64,000 nucleotides of DNA from Caulobacter segnis (GCF_029543125.1 NZ_JARQWW010000002.1:682001-746000), one strand, 5' to 3'; positions 33,235 to 42,250 are shown, numbered from the stretch's first letter. Numbers and translations are program-made. Notes: generated from the letters alone by a model not told the origin.

Positions 33235-33283
33235 ATAAAGTTATCTTTATAGGTTCGGGAGCATCATCGCGGTGTTCCGCGAT
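33235..33283 (+). promoter_or_regulatory. Palindromic operator-like site and leader hairpin upstream of metK
   Basis: ATAAAG-TTAT-CTTTAT (33235-33250) is a perfect 6-bp inverted repeat in an otherwise GC-rich context. It looks like a repressor site, reminiscent of ArsR/SahR-type operators described near methionine-cycle genes, but this is from memory. Seventeen bases later ATCGCGG/CCGCGAT (33266-33283) forms a tight hairpin that ends 8 nt before the GGAGG ribosome site of metK. It does not match a SAM riboswitch I can recall. Confidence 0.55.
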
Positions 33284-33301
33284 CCCGTTTGGAGGCGTCA
33301 T

Positions 33302-34525
33302 TTGGCCCGTTCATCGTACATCTTCACCAGCGAAAGCGTTTCCGAAGGCCACCCGGACAAGGTCGCCGACCGGATCAGCGACACCGTGGTGGACGCCTTC
33401 CTGACGGCCGACCCCGAGGCGCGCGTCGCCTGCGAAACCCTGGTGACCACCAATCGCATCGTCCTGGCCGGCGAAGTCCGCGCCGGCAAGCCGGGCGGCG
33501 ACAAGGCCGCCAACAAGGCCCTGACCAAGGACATCATCAAGTCCCTGGAGCCCAAGGTCCGCGCCGCCATCAAGGACATCGGCTACGAGCAGAAGGGCTT
33601 CCACTGGGAGAAGGCCAAGTACGCCTGCTTCCTGCACGGCCAGTCGGCCCACATCGCCCAGGGCGTGGACTCGACCGACAAGAAGGACGAGGGCGCCGGC
33701 GACCAGGGCATCATGTTCGGCTACGCCAGCACCGAGACCCCGGAGCTGATGCCGGCCACCCTGCAGTACAGCCACAACATCCTGCGCCGCCTGGCCGAAC
33801 TGCGCCACAGCGGCGAGCTGCATGAGCTGGAGCCTGACGCCAAGAGCCAGGTGACCCTGGAGTACGACGGAAACGGCAAGCCGGTCCGCGTCGTCTCCAT
33901 CGTGGTGTCGCACCAGCACAAGAAGAAGATCGACGGCAAGACGGCCACCAGCAAGCGCGTGCTTGACCTGATCAAGCCGCATATCCTGCCGATCTTCCCG
34001 GAAGGCCTGATCACCAAGAAGACCCAGTGGCTGGTCAACCCGACCGGCCGTTTCGAGATCGGCGGCCCGGACGGCGACGCCGGCCTCACCGGCCGCAAGA
34101 TCATCGTCGACACCTACGGCGGCGCGGCGCCGCACGGCGGCGGCGCCTTCTCGGGCAAGGATCCGACCAAGGTCGACCGTTCGGCCGCCTATGCTTGCCG
34201 CTATCTGGCCAAGAACGTGGTGGCCGCCGGCCTGGCTGATCGGTGCACCATCCAGATCGCCTACGCCATCGGCGTGGCCCAGCCGGTCTCGTTCCACGTG
34301 GACCTGCATGGCACCGGCAAGGTCGATCCGGCCGAGCTGGAACGCGTCCTGCCGCAGCTGATCGGCGGCGCCACCCCGCGCGCCATCCGTGAACATCTAG
34401 GCCTGAACAAGCCGATCTACGCCCGCACCGCCGCCTACGGCCACTTCGGCCGCACGCCGGACAACGAGGGCGGCTTCTCCTGGGAGAAGACCGATCTGGT
34501 GGGCGAACTGAAGGGCCTCGCCTAA
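33302..34525 (+). CDS. metK: S-adenosylmethionine synthetase
   Basis: Makes SAM from methionine and ATP. The signatures are [24 protein letters not shown] at the N-terminus, the [12 protein letters not shown] hexapeptide and the phosphate-binding [20 protein letters not shown]. The start is a TTG at 33302 (MARSSYIF), with GGAGG 6 nt upstream; a longer in-frame GTG start would add a non-family leader. It gives 407 aa. SAM feeds UbiE, MiaB, TrmB and CcrM-type methylation. Confidence 0.97.
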   Translation: MARSSYIFTSESVSEGHPDKVADRISDTVVDAFLTADPEARVACETLVTTNRIVLAGEVRAGKPGGDKAANKALTKDIIKSLEPKVRAAIKDIGYEQKGFHWEKAKYACFLHGQSAHIAQGVDSTDKKDEGAGDQGIMFGYASTETPELMPATLQYSHNILRRLAELRHSGELHELEPDAKSQVTLEYDGNGKPVRVVSIVVSHQHKKKIDGKTATSKRVLDLIKPHILPIFPEGLITKKTQWLVNPTGRFEIGGPDGDAGLTGRKIIVDTYGGAAPHGGGAFSGKDPTKVDRSAAYACRYLAKNVVAAGLADRCTIQIAYAIGVAQPVSFHVDLHGTGKVDPAELERVLPQLIGGATPRAIREHLGLNKPIYARTAAYGHFGRTPDNEGGFSWEKTDLVGELKGLA

Positions 34526-34917
34526 GGCTCGACGAAACCTTCCGCGCGCAGGGCCAGCCGGCCGGCGCGCGGATCGCTCTTGAAGAACAGGCCGCCTTCG
34601 GCGGCGGAGCCCCCTGGCACGACGTCCAGCACGGCGTTCGCCGTCTCGCCGTCGGCCAGGGCGCCCGTCACATGCACGCCCGCGGCGGTCTCGCCGCCTT
34701 CGTTGCGCACCTCGAACATCACCCGCCACCCGCCCGCCGTTCGGACGGTCTCAAGGGCCGCGATCTTCAGTATTGGCGGCTCGTGCTCCTTGCGGGCGTC
34801 GATCAGCACCAGAGCCAGCAGAGCCAGGGCCATCAGGCCGCCGGCCCCCGCCGACACCCATTCCAGGATCGGGATGTCCGGCGTCGGCGGCGCCTTCTGT
34901 TTCGCGCGTCCCGCCAT
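34522..34917 (-). CDS. Small membrane protein, TIGR02588-like
   Basis: A 131-aa protein with one N-terminal transmembrane segment ([17 protein letters not shown]) and a soluble C-terminal region. It resembles the uncharacterised family known as TIGR02588, which is normally encoded beside TIGR02587. Function unknown. The ATG at 34917 overlaps the stop of the upstream gene as TGATG. An in-frame extension to 35028 lies inside that gene and is rejected. Convergent with metK, overlapping it by 4 bases. Confidence 0.8.
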   Translation of the reverse strand: MAGRAKQKAPPTPDIPILEWVSAGAGGLMALALLALVLIDARKEHEPPILKIAALETVRTAGGWRVMFEVRNEGGETAAGVHVTGALADGETANAVLDVVPGGSAAEGGLFFKSDPRAGRLALRAEGFVEP

Positions 34918-35747
34918 CAAAGCACCAGCCTCGCCGCGGCCGCCCCGATCGAGGCCGGCAGGCCGAGGACGATGGTCATCCGCGCCGCCATGGCCGCGTC
35001 CACGCCGTCCAGCCGCCCGAAGAACCACAGCACGCCCAGGCTGACGCCCAGCGCCACGCCGTAGCCGGCCAAGGTGTAGTGAAGGAACGTCGCCATATGC
35101 CCCGACCCCTCGCGGCGCTCATGCTGGCCGCGCAGTTGGAGCGAATAGACCAGTAGATGAAGCGCGGCCGCCGAGGCGACCACCAGCATCACCGTGTGGA
35201 CGGCGGTCATCTTGTAGCCGATGAGCATCATCTCCTCGGTGGGCGCGACGTTGAAGCCGAAGAACAGGGCCCCGGCGCCCATGAGGAAGAGTTCGCCGAA
35301 ATAGCCCGCCTCGCGCTTTCGCCGATCATCGCCGTCTTCCGGGGCGGCCAACTGGTTGGCGGCCACCACGGCGCCCATTCCGGCCGGAACGGCGCAGACC
35401 GCCACGATCCCGGCGATCTCGCCGACGGTCATCTCCCGTCCGACCACGCCGAAGATCACCACCGCGGCCAGGGTGACGACCGCGCCGACGGCGAAGGCGG
35501 CAAGGGCGTCCAGGGCGTCGTCGAACAGACCGGTCGTCCGCTCGAAGCCTGAGTAGTATGAGACGCCCGTGATCAGCCCGAGGGCGAGCACGACCATGAG
35601 GGCCAGACGATGACGGTCCATGTAGAGGCCGAACCGCCACATCTCCTCGGTCATGAACAACGGCAGGCTGAACAGCAGCGCCCCGGCAGCGGCGCGCGCC
35701 AGGGCCTGGGCGTAGCGAATTTCCGCAGCGAGGCTTTCGGAGGTCAT
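34917..35747 (-). CDS. Polytopic membrane protein, TIGR02587-like
   Basis: A 276-aa integral membrane protein with about seven to eight hydrophobic segments. Two Pro-Thr/Met-Thr-Glu-Glu-Met patches (PLFMTEEMWRFG near residue 28 and NVAPTEEMMLIG near 165) look like an internal duplication, each ahead of a hydrophobic helix. This matches my recollection of the TIGR02587 family, uncharacterised. Start ATG at 35747 is chosen since it leaves room for the divergent trmB at 35819. It forms a two-gene operon with the TIGR02588-like gene and interrupts the usual metK-trmB adjacency. Confidence 0.85.
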   Translation of the reverse strand: MTSESLAAEIRYAQALARAAAGALLFSLPLFMTEEMWRFGLYMDRHRLALMVVLALGLITGVSYYSGFERTTGLFDDALDALAAFAVGAVVTLAAVVIFGVVGREMTVGEIAGIVAVCAVPAGMGAVVAANQLAAPEDGDDRRKREAGYFGELFLMGAGALFFGFNVAPTEEMMLIGYKMTAVHTVMLVVASAAALHLLVYSLQLRGQHERREGSGHMATFLHYTLAGYGVALGVSLGVLWFFGRLDGVDAAMAARMTIVLGLPASIGAAAARLVL

Positions 35748-35818
35748 CGGCCGTCTAACGCGCATGGCGACGCTTGGTGGCATGGCGGCGGGCCGGGAAA
35801 GCGTCTAAAGGGCGCGCC

Positions 35819-36502
35819 ATGCCCATCGCCCAGCAGCCTCACGGCCACCTTCGCTCGTTCGGACGCATCCAGGCCCGGCCCCTGAAGCCGCGTCAGGCGG
35901 CGCTGTTCGACACGCTCCTGCCCTCCATTGCGGTGCCGGAAGGCGCCTTCGATCCTCGGGCCCTGGCGCCGGAAGCCAAGGAAGTCTGGCTGGAGATCGG
36001 CTTCGGGGGCGGCGAGCACATGGCCGGCCAGGCCGCCCGCAATCCCGAGGCGCTGGTCATCGGGGCCGAGCCCTTCGTCAACGGTGTCGGCAGCGCCCTG
36101 CGGCACGTCGAGGAGCAGGGTCTGAAGAACGTCCGCCTGCACCATGGCGACGTGCGCGACATCATCGCCGGCCTGCCGGACCAGAGCCTGGACCGGGTGT
36201 TCATCATGTTCCCCGATCCCTGGCAGAAGGCGCGCCACCACAAGCGCCGCCTGATCCAGGACGATTTCCTGGCCGAGCTGGGACGCGTGATGAAGCCGGG
36301 CGCACGGCTGCGCTTCGCCACCGACTGGGCGAACTACGCGGACTGGGCTCTGGAGAAGATTCTGGCCTGCGGTCTGTTCGCCTGGCCGGCGGAGCGGGCG
36401 GACGACTGGCGCATCGCGCCCGCCGACCACCTCACCACGCGGTACGAGGAAAAGAAGCTGGGCGACTGCGCCCCGGTCTTCCTCGATTTCGTCAGGGCCT
36501 GA
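35819..36502 (+). CDS. trmB: tRNA (guanine-N7-)-methyltransferase
   Basis: SAM-dependent enzyme making m7G46 in tRNA. Recognisable motifs are the SAM-binding EIGFGGGEHMAGQA, the ADP-ribose-region GDVRDIIAGLPD and the family signature FPDPWQKARHHKRRLIQ, followed by ATDWANYA. The ATG at 35819 gives 227 aa. The upstream frame back to 35774 would overlap the promoter region of the divergent membrane gene. Confidence 0.96.
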   Translation: MPIAQQPHGHLRSFGRIQARPLKPRQAALFDTLLPSIAVPEGAFDPRALAPEAKEVWLEIGFGGGEHMAGQAARNPEALVIGAEPFVNGVGSALRHVEEQGLKNVRLHHGDVRDIIAGLPDQSLDRVFIMFPDPWQKARHHKRRLIQDDFLAELGRVMKPGARLRFATDWANYADWALEKILACGLFAWPAERADDWRIAPADHLTTRYEEKKLGDCAPVFLDFVRA

Positions 36503-36523
36503 TCGGCCCTGACGCCATAGTCT

Positions 36524-37099
36524 TTAGTGCTCGCCGGCCTTTTCCAGGGCCGGATACGCCTTGGCCGGTTCGGCGGCGTTGAAGGCGTCGATCGACTTGC
36601 GGATCAGCTCGGCGGCTTCCTCGACGTCGCCCCAGCCGCTGATCGTGACCGACTTGCCCTTCTCCAGATCCTTGTAGTGTTGGAAGAAGTGGGCGATCTG
36701 TTCGATCAGGATGGTCGGCAGTTCGTTCCAGGACGTCACGCCCGTGTAGAACGGGTGCAGCTTGTCCACCGGCACCGCCAGCAGCTTTTCGTCGCCGCCG
36801 GCTTCATCGGTCATCTTCAGCACGCCGATCGGGCGGCAGCGGATCACCGCGCCGGGCACCACCGGGGTCTGGCTGACCACCATGATGTCCATGGGATCGC
36901 CGTCGTCGGCCAGGGTGTGCGGGATGAACCCGTAGTTGGCCGGGTAATACATGGCGGTGTGCAGGAAGCGGTCGACGAAGATCGCGCCCGAGTCCTTGTC
37001 GAGTTCGTACTTCACCGGCTCGCCGCCCTGCGGGATTTCGATCACCGCATAGAGATCATAGGGCGGGTTCTTGCCGGTGGGGATCTTGGAGAGGTCCAT
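36524..37099 (-). CDS. ppa: Inorganic pyrophosphatase
   Basis: Family I soluble pyrophosphatase that pulls biosynthetic reactions by hydrolysing PPi. The metal-binding acidic motif [11 protein letters not shown] is intact, along with [36 protein letters not shown]. The 191-aa product is slightly longer than the E. coli enzyme because of a C-terminal tail. It is convergent with trmB, 21 bases apart. Upstream, a promoter region of about 90 bases separates it from the MoeB/ThiF-like gene. Confidence 0.97.
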   Translation of the reverse strand: MDLSKIPTGKNPPYDLYAVIEIPQGGEPVKYELDKDSGAIFVDRFLHTAMYYPANYGFIPHTLADDGDPMDIMVVSQTPVVPGAVIRCRPIGVLKMTDEAGGDEKLLAVPVDKLHPFYTGVTSWNELPTILIEQIAHFFQHYKDLEKGKSVTISGWGDVEEAAELIRKSIDAFNAAEPAKAYPALEKAGEH

Positions 37100-37188
37100 G
37101 ATTGCGGCCGTCCATCACGAAAAATTCAATAAGGCGGCGCCCCCTATGGACCGTAACGCGTCTGGGGAAAAGAGAGGTGCGACGCTTT

Positions 37189-37929
37189 TTACGTTGCGCC
37201 GCACACTGTGCATGCCGGATCGGCGCCGACCCGGACGGTTCGTGACGCGGCCGACAGGGCGTCATAGATCAACAGCCTGTCCTGCAAGGGCTCGCCAGCG
37301 CGGGTGATGACCTTCACCGCCTCCAGCGCCATCATCGAGCCGATCACGCCGGCCAGGGCGCCGACCACCCCCACCAGGCTGCAGGTCTCGGCGTCCGGCG
37401 GAATCTCCGGCACCAGGCACTGATAGCAGGGACGGCCCGAGAAAACGCCCACTTGGCCGCTCCATCGGCCGATGGCCCCGGTGACCAGGGTCTTGCCCTC
37501 GGCCACGCAGGCGGCGTTGACGCAGAAACGGGTGGCGAAGTCGTCCGTGCCGTCCAGCACGAGGTCGTAGTTTTCGACCAGGGCCTCGGCGTTTTCGGCG
37601 TTGAGGGCGTGGGGCAGCGGCTCGATAGCCAGATGCGGGTTCAGAGCCAGCAGGTGTTCGGCGGCGGCGATGACCTTCTCGCGCCCCACATCGGCGGCGG
37701 AATAGATCACCTGGCGCTGCAGGTTCGACAGGGAGACCGTGTCGGCGTCCACAAGACCGATGGTCCCCACCCCCGCCGCGGCGAGATAGAGGGACGCCGG
37801 CGCGCCAAGGCCCCCCGCCCCGACCACCAGGACCCGCGCCGCCTTCAACGCCTGCTGTCCCTGGCCGCCGATTTCACGCAGGACCAGGTGGCGGGCGTAC
37901 CGCTCAACTTCCTCGCTCGAAAAGCCCAT
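37189..37929 (-). CDS. MoeB/ThiF-family E1-like adenylyltransferase
   Basis: Adenylates the C-terminus of a ubiquitin-like sulfur carrier (MoaD or ThiS), for molybdopterin or thiamine synthesis. The nucleotide-binding loop is [19 protein letters not shown], followed by [15 protein letters not shown] with the arginine finger. Two zinc-binding CxxC pairs are present: CYQCLVPE and the terminal CTVCGAT. A Cys in [10 protein letters not shown] is the likely sulfur-handling residue. There is no rhodanese domain. Start ATG at 37929 (246 aa) leaves 40 bases to the divergent hslV. Which carrier it serves cannot be told, as no partner is encoded nearby. Confidence 0.93.
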   Translation of the reverse strand: MGFSSEEVERYARHLVLREIGGQGQQALKAARVLVVGAGGLGAPASLYLAAAGVGTIGLVDADTVSLSNLQRQVIYSAADVGREKVIAAAEHLLALNPHLAIEPLPHALNAENAEALVENYDLVLDGTDDFATRFCVNAACVAEGKTLVTGAIGRWSGQVGVFSGRPCYQCLVPEIPPDAETCSLVGVVGALAGVIGSMMALEAVKVITRAGEPLQDRLLIYDALSAASRTVRVGADPACTVCGAT

Positions 37930-37969
37930 GTGCTTGACCTCTTCGGCTGCGCTCGCCACATCGGACGAC

Positions 37970-38521
37970 ATGAAAGCCGACGCTTCTACATTCCCCGATT
38001 GGCACGGCACCACAATCCTGGCGGTCCGCAAGGACGGCCGGACCGTGATCGCCGGCGACGGACAGGTGTCCATGGGCCAGACCGTCGTCAAGGGCAACGC
38101 CCGCAAGGTCCGCGTCCTGGCCGGCGGCAAGGTGATCGCCGGGTTCGCCGGCGCCACCGCCGACGCCTTCACCCTTATCGAGCGGCTGGAGACCAAGCTT
38201 GAGGCCCACCCCGGCCAGCTGGCCCGCGCCTGCGTGGAGCTGGCCAAGGACTGGCGGACCGACCGCTACCTGCGCAAGCTGGAGGCCATGCTGCTCGTGG
38301 CCGACGCCGAGGCGATCTACACTGTCACCGGCGTGGGCGACGTGCTGGAGCCGGATCTGGGCGTGGCGGCGATCGGTTCGGGCGGCAACTACGCCCTGGC
38401 CGCGGCGCGGGCCCTGATCGACCAGCCCCTGTCGGCCGAAGAGATCGCCCGCAAGGCCATGGGCATCGCCGCCGACATCTGCGTCTACACCAACGGCAAT
38501 CTGACCGTCGAAACCCTGTAA
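37970..38521 (+). CDS. hslV: ATP-dependent protease proteolytic subunit HslV
   Basis: Threonine protease core (ClpQ) of the HslVU complex, a dodecamer in the cytoplasm. The catalytic Thr follows a 13-residue propeptide (FPDWHG before [10 protein letters not shown]). The beta-subunit motifs [20 protein letters not shown] and the C-terminal [19 protein letters not shown] are present. The ATG at 37970 gives 183 aa. A CTTG followed by CCACAT about 19 nt later lies in the short promoter region but is a poor fit to sigma-32. Its ATPase partner hslU is separated from it by one exported-protein gene. Confidence 0.97.
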   Translation: MKADASTFPDWHGTTILAVRKDGRTVIAGDGQVSMGQTVVKGNARKVRVLAGGKVIAGFAGATADAFTLIERLETKLEAHPGQLARACVELAKDWRTDRYLRKLEAMLLVADAEAIYTVTGVGDVLEPDLGVAAIGSGGNYALAAARALIDQPLSAEEIARKAMGIAADICVYTNGNLTVETL

Positions 38522-38598
38522 GGGTTTACAGGGAATTCATGTAACGGCGGCTGACGAGCGGTTTATAGGTCACCGAAACCCCCGTTTCGGACGCGCCC

Positions 38599-39432
38599 AT
38601 GATCCGCACTCTTCTCGCCGCCGCCGCCTTGTCGGCCGCGCCCCTTCTGGCCATCGCCCAGACAACCTCTCCGGCCGAGGTCATCGCGGCCGAACGCGCC
38701 TTCGCCGCCGACGGCTTCGCCAACGGGGTGAAGGCGTCCTTCCTGCGCCACATGACCGACGACGCCCTGCTGTTCGCGCCGGGACCGGTGAACGCCAAGG
38801 CGTTCTTCGAGGGGCGGCCCGACAGCAAGGTGCAGATCAAGTGGTGGCCGATCTTCGCCGGCATCGCCCGCAGCGGCGATCTGGGCTTCACCACCGGCCC
38901 GGCGGAGTACGACGGCAAGCGCGGCGGGCACTATTTCACCGTCTGGGCCCGGCAGGCCGACGGCGCCTGGAAATGGGTCTACGACGGCGGCCCGCGCGCG
39001 ACTTCGGTCGGCCAGCCCGGACCTGAGAGCGAGCCCGTCGCCCTGGCGATGGCCGTCGGCGGCGCCGGCTCGGCGGAAAAGGCTTTCGCCCAAGTCCAGG
39101 CCGCCGAAGCCGCGCTGGCCAAGGCCGCGCTCACCGACTCCAAGGCTGCGTTCCTGGCCGTGCTGGCCAAGGAGGCCCGGCTGACCAGCTCCAAGGCGCC
39201 CCTGCCCGCCACGCCGGAGGCCGTCGCCGCCGAACTCGACACCCGCGCCAAGGCCATAAGCTTCGCTCAGAAGGGCGGGTCGGCCTCCAGGGCCGGCGAT
39301 CTGGCCTGGACCTGGGGCGACGCGGATTGGACGTCAGCGGATGGCAAGCCGGCCAAAGGGCACTATGTACGAATCTGGCAGACGCGGCCGGAAGGCTGGC
39401 GTCTGGTGTATGACCAGATCCTACCGGCCTGA
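38599..39432 (+). CDS. Exported NTF2-like (DUF4440-type) protein
   Basis: A 277-aa protein with a cleavable signal peptide ([19 protein letters not shown], cleavage near AQTTS). The mature part seems to hold two cone-shaped SnoaL/NTF2-like segments: one around [35 protein letters not shown], the second after residue 150 ending in [25 protein letters not shown]. The repeated [18 protein letters not shown] / [18 protein letters not shown] endings support a duplication. Function unknown. Its stop overlaps the hslU ATG (TGATG), so a periplasmic protein is translationally coupled to a cytoplasmic ATPase. Confidence 0.85.
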   Translation: MIRTLLAAAALSAAPLLAIAQTTSPAEVIAAERAFAADGFANGVKASFLRHMTDDALLFAPGPVNAKAFFEGRPDSKVQIKWWPIFAGIARSGDLGFTTGPAEYDGKRGGHYFTVWARQADGAWKWVYDGGPRATSVGQPGPESEPVALAMAVGGAGSAEKAFAQVQAAEAALAKAALTDSKAAFLAVLAKEARLTSSKAPLPATPEAVAAELDTRAKAISFAQKGGSASRAGDLAWTWGDADWTSADGKPAKGHYVRIWQTRPEGWRLVYDQILPA

Positions 39433-40727
39433 TGACTGAATTCTCACCACGCGAAATCGTCTCCGAACTCGACCGCTACATCGTCGGTCACCCTGAAGCG
39501 AAGAAGGCCGTGGCCGTCGCCCTGCGCAACCGCTGGCGACGCCGGCGGCTGCCGGACGACCTGCGCGACGAGGTCACGCCGAAAAACATCCTGATGATCG
39601 GCCCCACGGGCGTCGGCAAGACCGAGATCGCCCGCCGCCTGGCGCGTCTGGCCCAGGCCCCGTTCCTGAAGGTCGAGGCCACCAAGTTCACCGAGGTCGG
39701 CTATGTGGGCCGCGACGTGGACCAGATCATGCGCGACCTGGTGGAGAGCGCCCTGATCATGGTGCGCGACCGCCGCCGGGCCGGAGTTCGGGCCAGCGCC
39801 GAGCGCGCCGCCGAGGAACGCATCCTCGACGCCCTGACCGGCCCCGGCTCCACCGCCGCCCGCGAGAGCTTCCGCAAGAAGCTGCGCGCCGGCGAGCTGA
39901 ACGACACCGAGGTGGAGATCCAGCTTGCCGACACCGGCGGTCCCAGCATGGACATTCCCGGCCAGGCGGGCGGCATCGGCGTCCTGAACCTGTCGGACAT
40001 GATGAAGGCCTTCGGCGGGGGGCGGATGAAGACGGTGAAGATGACCGTCGCCGCCGCTCACGCCCCGCTGATCGCCGAGGAAAGCGACAAGCTGCTGGAT
40101 CAGGAGGCCCTGACCCGCGAGGCGGTCGAGCTGGCCGAGAACAACGGCATCGTCTTCCTGGACGAGATCGACAAGGTCGCCAGCCGCTCCGACCGGGCCG
40201 GGGCCGACGTCTCCCGCGAAGGCGTGCAGCGGGACCTGCTGCCCCTGATCGAGGGCACCACCGTGGCCACCAAGCACGGGCCGGTGAAGACCGACCACGT
40301 GCTGTTCATCGCCTCGGGGGCCTTCCACGTGGCCAAGCCGTCGGACCTTTTGCCTGAACTTCAGGGCCGTCTGCCGATCCGGGTGGAGCTGAAAGCCCTG
40401 ACCCGCGACGATTTCCGCCGCATCCTGACCGAGCCGGAAGCCAATCTGATCCGCCAGCACCAGGCCCTGATGCTGACCGAAGGCGTCGAGCTGACCTTCA
40501 CCGAAGGCGCCATCGACGCCCTGGCCGACGCCGCCGTGGCGGTGAACGGCTCGGTGGAGAACATCGGCGCCCGCCGGCTGCAGACCGTGCTGGAGAAGGT
40601 GACCGAGGAGATCAGCTTCACCGCCGGCGACGGCTCGCCGCCCCAGGTGACGATCGACGAAGCCTATGTCCGCGACCGCATCGGCGCCCTGGCCCAGAAC
40701 GCCGACCTGAGCCGGTATATCCTTTAG
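39432..40727 (+). CDS. hslU: ATP-dependent protease ATPase subunit HslU
   Basis: AAA+ unfoldase (ClpY) that feeds substrates to HslV. N-terminal [26 protein letters not shown] is characteristic. Walker A is [15 protein letters not shown], Walker [13 protein letters not shown], and the pore loop GYVGRD is present. The C-terminal [16 protein letters not shown] supplies the tail that docks on HslV. The 431-aa length is normal. It is followed by a 600-base non-coding region. Confidence 0.98.
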   Translation: MTEFSPREIVSELDRYIVGHPEAKKAVAVALRNRWRRRRLPDDLRDEVTPKNILMIGPTGVGKTEIARRLARLAQAPFLKVEATKFTEVGYVGRDVDQIMRDLVESALIMVRDRRRAGVRASAERAAEERILDALTGPGSTAARESFRKKLRAGELNDTEVEIQLADTGGPSMDIPGQAGGIGVLNLSDMMKAFGGGRMKTVKMTVAAAHAPLIAEESDKLLDQEALTREAVELAENNGIVFLDEIDKVASRSDRAGADVSREGVQRDLLPLIEGTTVATKHGPVKTDHVLFIASGAFHVAKPSDLLPELQGRLPIRVELKALTRDDFRRILTEPEANLIRQHQALMLTEGVELTFTEGAIDALADAAVAVNGSVENIGARRLQTVLEKVTEEISFTAGDGSPPQVTIDEAYVRDRIGALAQNADLSRYIL

Positions 40728-40731
40728 GCCG

Positions 40732-40856
40732 CTTCTCCTCTGGGGGAGAGGGTAAGGGTGAGGGGGCGCTGAGGTTCAGCGGGCAAGGCGCTGCAAGCGG
40801 AACCGCCGCAAGGCCCCTCACCCAATCCTCTCCCCACGCGTGGGGAGAGGAGAAGA
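40732..40856. repeat. Inverted pair of palindromic intergenic repeats (A/B) after hslU
   Basis: Copy A (40732-40765) reads CTTCTCCTCTGGGGGAG then GGTAAGGGTGAGGG. Copy B (40812-40856) is the reverse: CCCCTCACCC then a 24-nt perfect palindrome at 40827-40850 with a 9-bp stem, then AGAAG. The A/B pair could also end hslU transcription. The same unit recurs as C/D further on. Confidence 0.75.
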
Positions 40857-40962
40857 GTTATCCGCCCCCATTCCACCTCCCGTACTCTTCCCCCGTCCCC
40901 ATCACGGGAAGGGCGCTCGGCCAGCGCCGGTTGTGGTGGAGATGTGATCGAGCGGGATCTAG

Positions 40963-41180
40963 GCGTGGAACCCCGGCGTCCACGCGGTCCGGGACCTCCT
41001 CGCTGGAGGAGGCCCGCCCGTCAGGGCCTTTGCTCGGAGATTTGTAAGTCCTCTCGAGGAGCCCCCAGACACGATCGCGCGGAGCGGAAAGACCTACGTC
41101 GAACCGGCACGCCTAAGTCCCATCGCCTGACGCAGGTCAGGCCGCTCCGCCGCCCTTCCAACCTTGCGGGTTCATACCCG
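40963..41180 (+). ncRNA. Strongly foldable intergenic region, possible structured RNA (family unknown)
   Basis: Several well-formed stems follow each other. They are GCGTGGA/TCCACGC (40963-40985), CCTCCTC-GCTG-GAGGAGG (40995-41012), and GGCCC/GGGCC just after. A long imperfect hairpin follows. In it, GCGGAGCGG (41079-41087) pairs with CCGCTCCGC (41142-41150). Inside that, past a 3x3 internal loop, GACCTACGTC (41091-41100) pairs with GACGCAGGTC (41129-41138) with one mismatch, leaving a 28-nt loop. A final CGGGT-TCAT-ACCCG stem is at 41167-41180. No convincing protein frame uses this sequence. It does not show the layout of 4.5S RNA, RNase P RNA, tmRNA or 6S RNA as I know them. Expression and strand are unproven. 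Confidence 0.4.
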
Positions 41181-41200
41181 TGGGAACGTTTCTGCACGCC

Positions 41201-41330
41201 TCCCTCTCCCTTGATGGGAGAGGGATCGAGGGTGAGGGTGACAGCGCCAGCGGGTCCGGGCTCAGCCGCGCCGCATCCTGAAATGCAGCATCACCCTCAT
41301 CCCCGGTCCTTCTCCCCTCGAGGAGAAGGG
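41201..41330. repeat. Inverted pair of palindromic intergenic repeats (C/D) before the ada-like gene end
   Basis: Copy C (41201-41242) has CCTCTCCC-TTGAT-GGGAGAGG followed by GAGGGTGAGGGTGA. Copy D (41290-41330) is reversed: TCACCCTCATCCCC followed by CCTTCTCC-CCTCGA-GGAGAAGG. Together with A/B this makes four copies of one mosaic unit in 600 bases. Copy D ends 9 bases before the stop of the ada-like gene, so it may act as its terminator. Confidence 0.75.
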
Positions 41331-41338
41331 GGAAGCAA

Positions 41339-42250
41339 TCAAGCCGCCCGCGCCGCCGCCACGGCCTCCGAGCCGAGGATCGCCGCCTTGCGGGCCAGGC
41401 CCCAGTGATAGCCGGTGAGCCGGCCGTCCTTGGCGATGGCCCGGTGGCAGGGGATCAGCAGGGCCAGGGGATTGGCCCCGATCGCCGCGCCCGTGGCCTG
41501 GAAGGCCTTGGGCTTTCCGGCCCAGGCGGCGACCTGGCCGTAGGTGGCCGTCTCGCCCGCAGGGATGCGCAGCAGGGCTTTCCACACCTGGACGTGGAAC
41601 GGCGGCCCGATCAGCACCACCGGCAGGGGACTTTCACCCCCAGCGAAGGCGTGCAGGGCCATGGCGGCGGCGGCCTGGTCGTCGCGAACCCAGTTCGCGG
41701 CCGGGAAGCGGCGGTGCATGTCGGCGAAGGCCGCCGCCTCGCCATCCGCCTCGGCGAAGCCCAGACCGGCCAGGCCGCGCGGGGTCATGGCGAACAGAGC
41801 CTTGCCGAACGGGGTCGGCGCCCAGCCCCAGGTCAGCTCCAGCCCCTCGCCCCGCCGGCGCGCCTCGCCCGGGGTCACCGCCTCATGGGCGATGAACAGG
41901 TCGTGCAGACGCGACGGGCCCGACAGGCCGGCGTCGAAGGCGGCGTCCAGGACGCTGGCCCCGGCGTCGAGGGATTTGCGGGCCTCCGCGTGGGCGATGG
42001 CGGCCATGAAGGTCTTGGGGCTGACTCCCGCCCAGCGGGTGAAGGTGCGCTGGAAATGGAACGGCGACAGGCCCGCGGCGTCGGCGGCGTCGTCCAGGCT
42101 CGGCCGGTCCAGCCACCGCTGCGCCAGCCAGTCGAGGGCCTGGGCCATGCGGACATAGTCCTGGGACCGAGTCTCCAGCTTCTGGAGCGGGCTGAGGATG
42201 GTTTCAGCGATTTCGGAGTCGAGGGGCATGGCGGTCTCCATCTTCGCCAT
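41339..42250 (-). CDS. ada: AraC-type HTH / methylated-DNA-protein-cysteine methyltransferase (Ada-like, lacking the Zn domain)
   Basis: Repairs O6-methylguanine by suicidal alkyl transfer. The N-terminal ~110 residues form an AraC-type HTH (DAADAAGLSPFHFQRTFTRWAGVSPKTFMAAI). The C-terminal ~170 residues are an Ogt domain with the acceptor motif IPCHRAI preceded by GAAIGANPLALL. The N-terminal zinc/Cys methylphosphotriester domain of E. coli Ada is absent, so methylation-triggered activation of the E. coli kind is not expected. Start ATG at 42250 overlaps the DUF2244 stop (TGATG), which supports this start among several near ATGs. 303 aa. Confidence 0.93.
   Translation of the reverse strand: MAKMETAMPLDSEIAETILSPLQKLETRSQDYVRMAQALDWLAQRWLDRPSLDDAADAAGLSPFHFQRTFTRWAGVSPKTFMAAIAHAEARKSLDAGASVLDAAFDAGLSGPSRLHDLFIAHEAVTPGEARRRGEGLELTWGWAPTPFGKALFAMTPRGLAGLGFAEADGEAAAFADMHRRFPAANWVRDDQAAAAMALHAFAGGESPLPVVLIGPPFHVQVWKALLRIPAGETATYGQVAAWAGKPKAFQATGAAIGANPLALLIPCHRAIAKDGRLTGYHWGLARKAAILGSEAVAAARAA

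Noticed and set aside
37932..37962. Possible sigma-32 promoter before hslV (CTTG ... CCACAT)
   Set aside because: Spacing of about 19 nt and the -10 element fit poorly compared with the dnaK promoter.
40963..41180. 6S, 4.5S, RNase P or tmRNA identity for the foldable region
   Set aside because: No 5'/3' closing stem with a central bubble, no GGAAG-type SRP loop, no RNase P core and no tmRNA acceptor end could be found by eye.
40944..41408. 154-codon frame through the hslU-ada intergenic region
   Set aside because: Pro/Arg-rich product built over palindromes and repeat copies, no ribosome site and no similarity to a known family.
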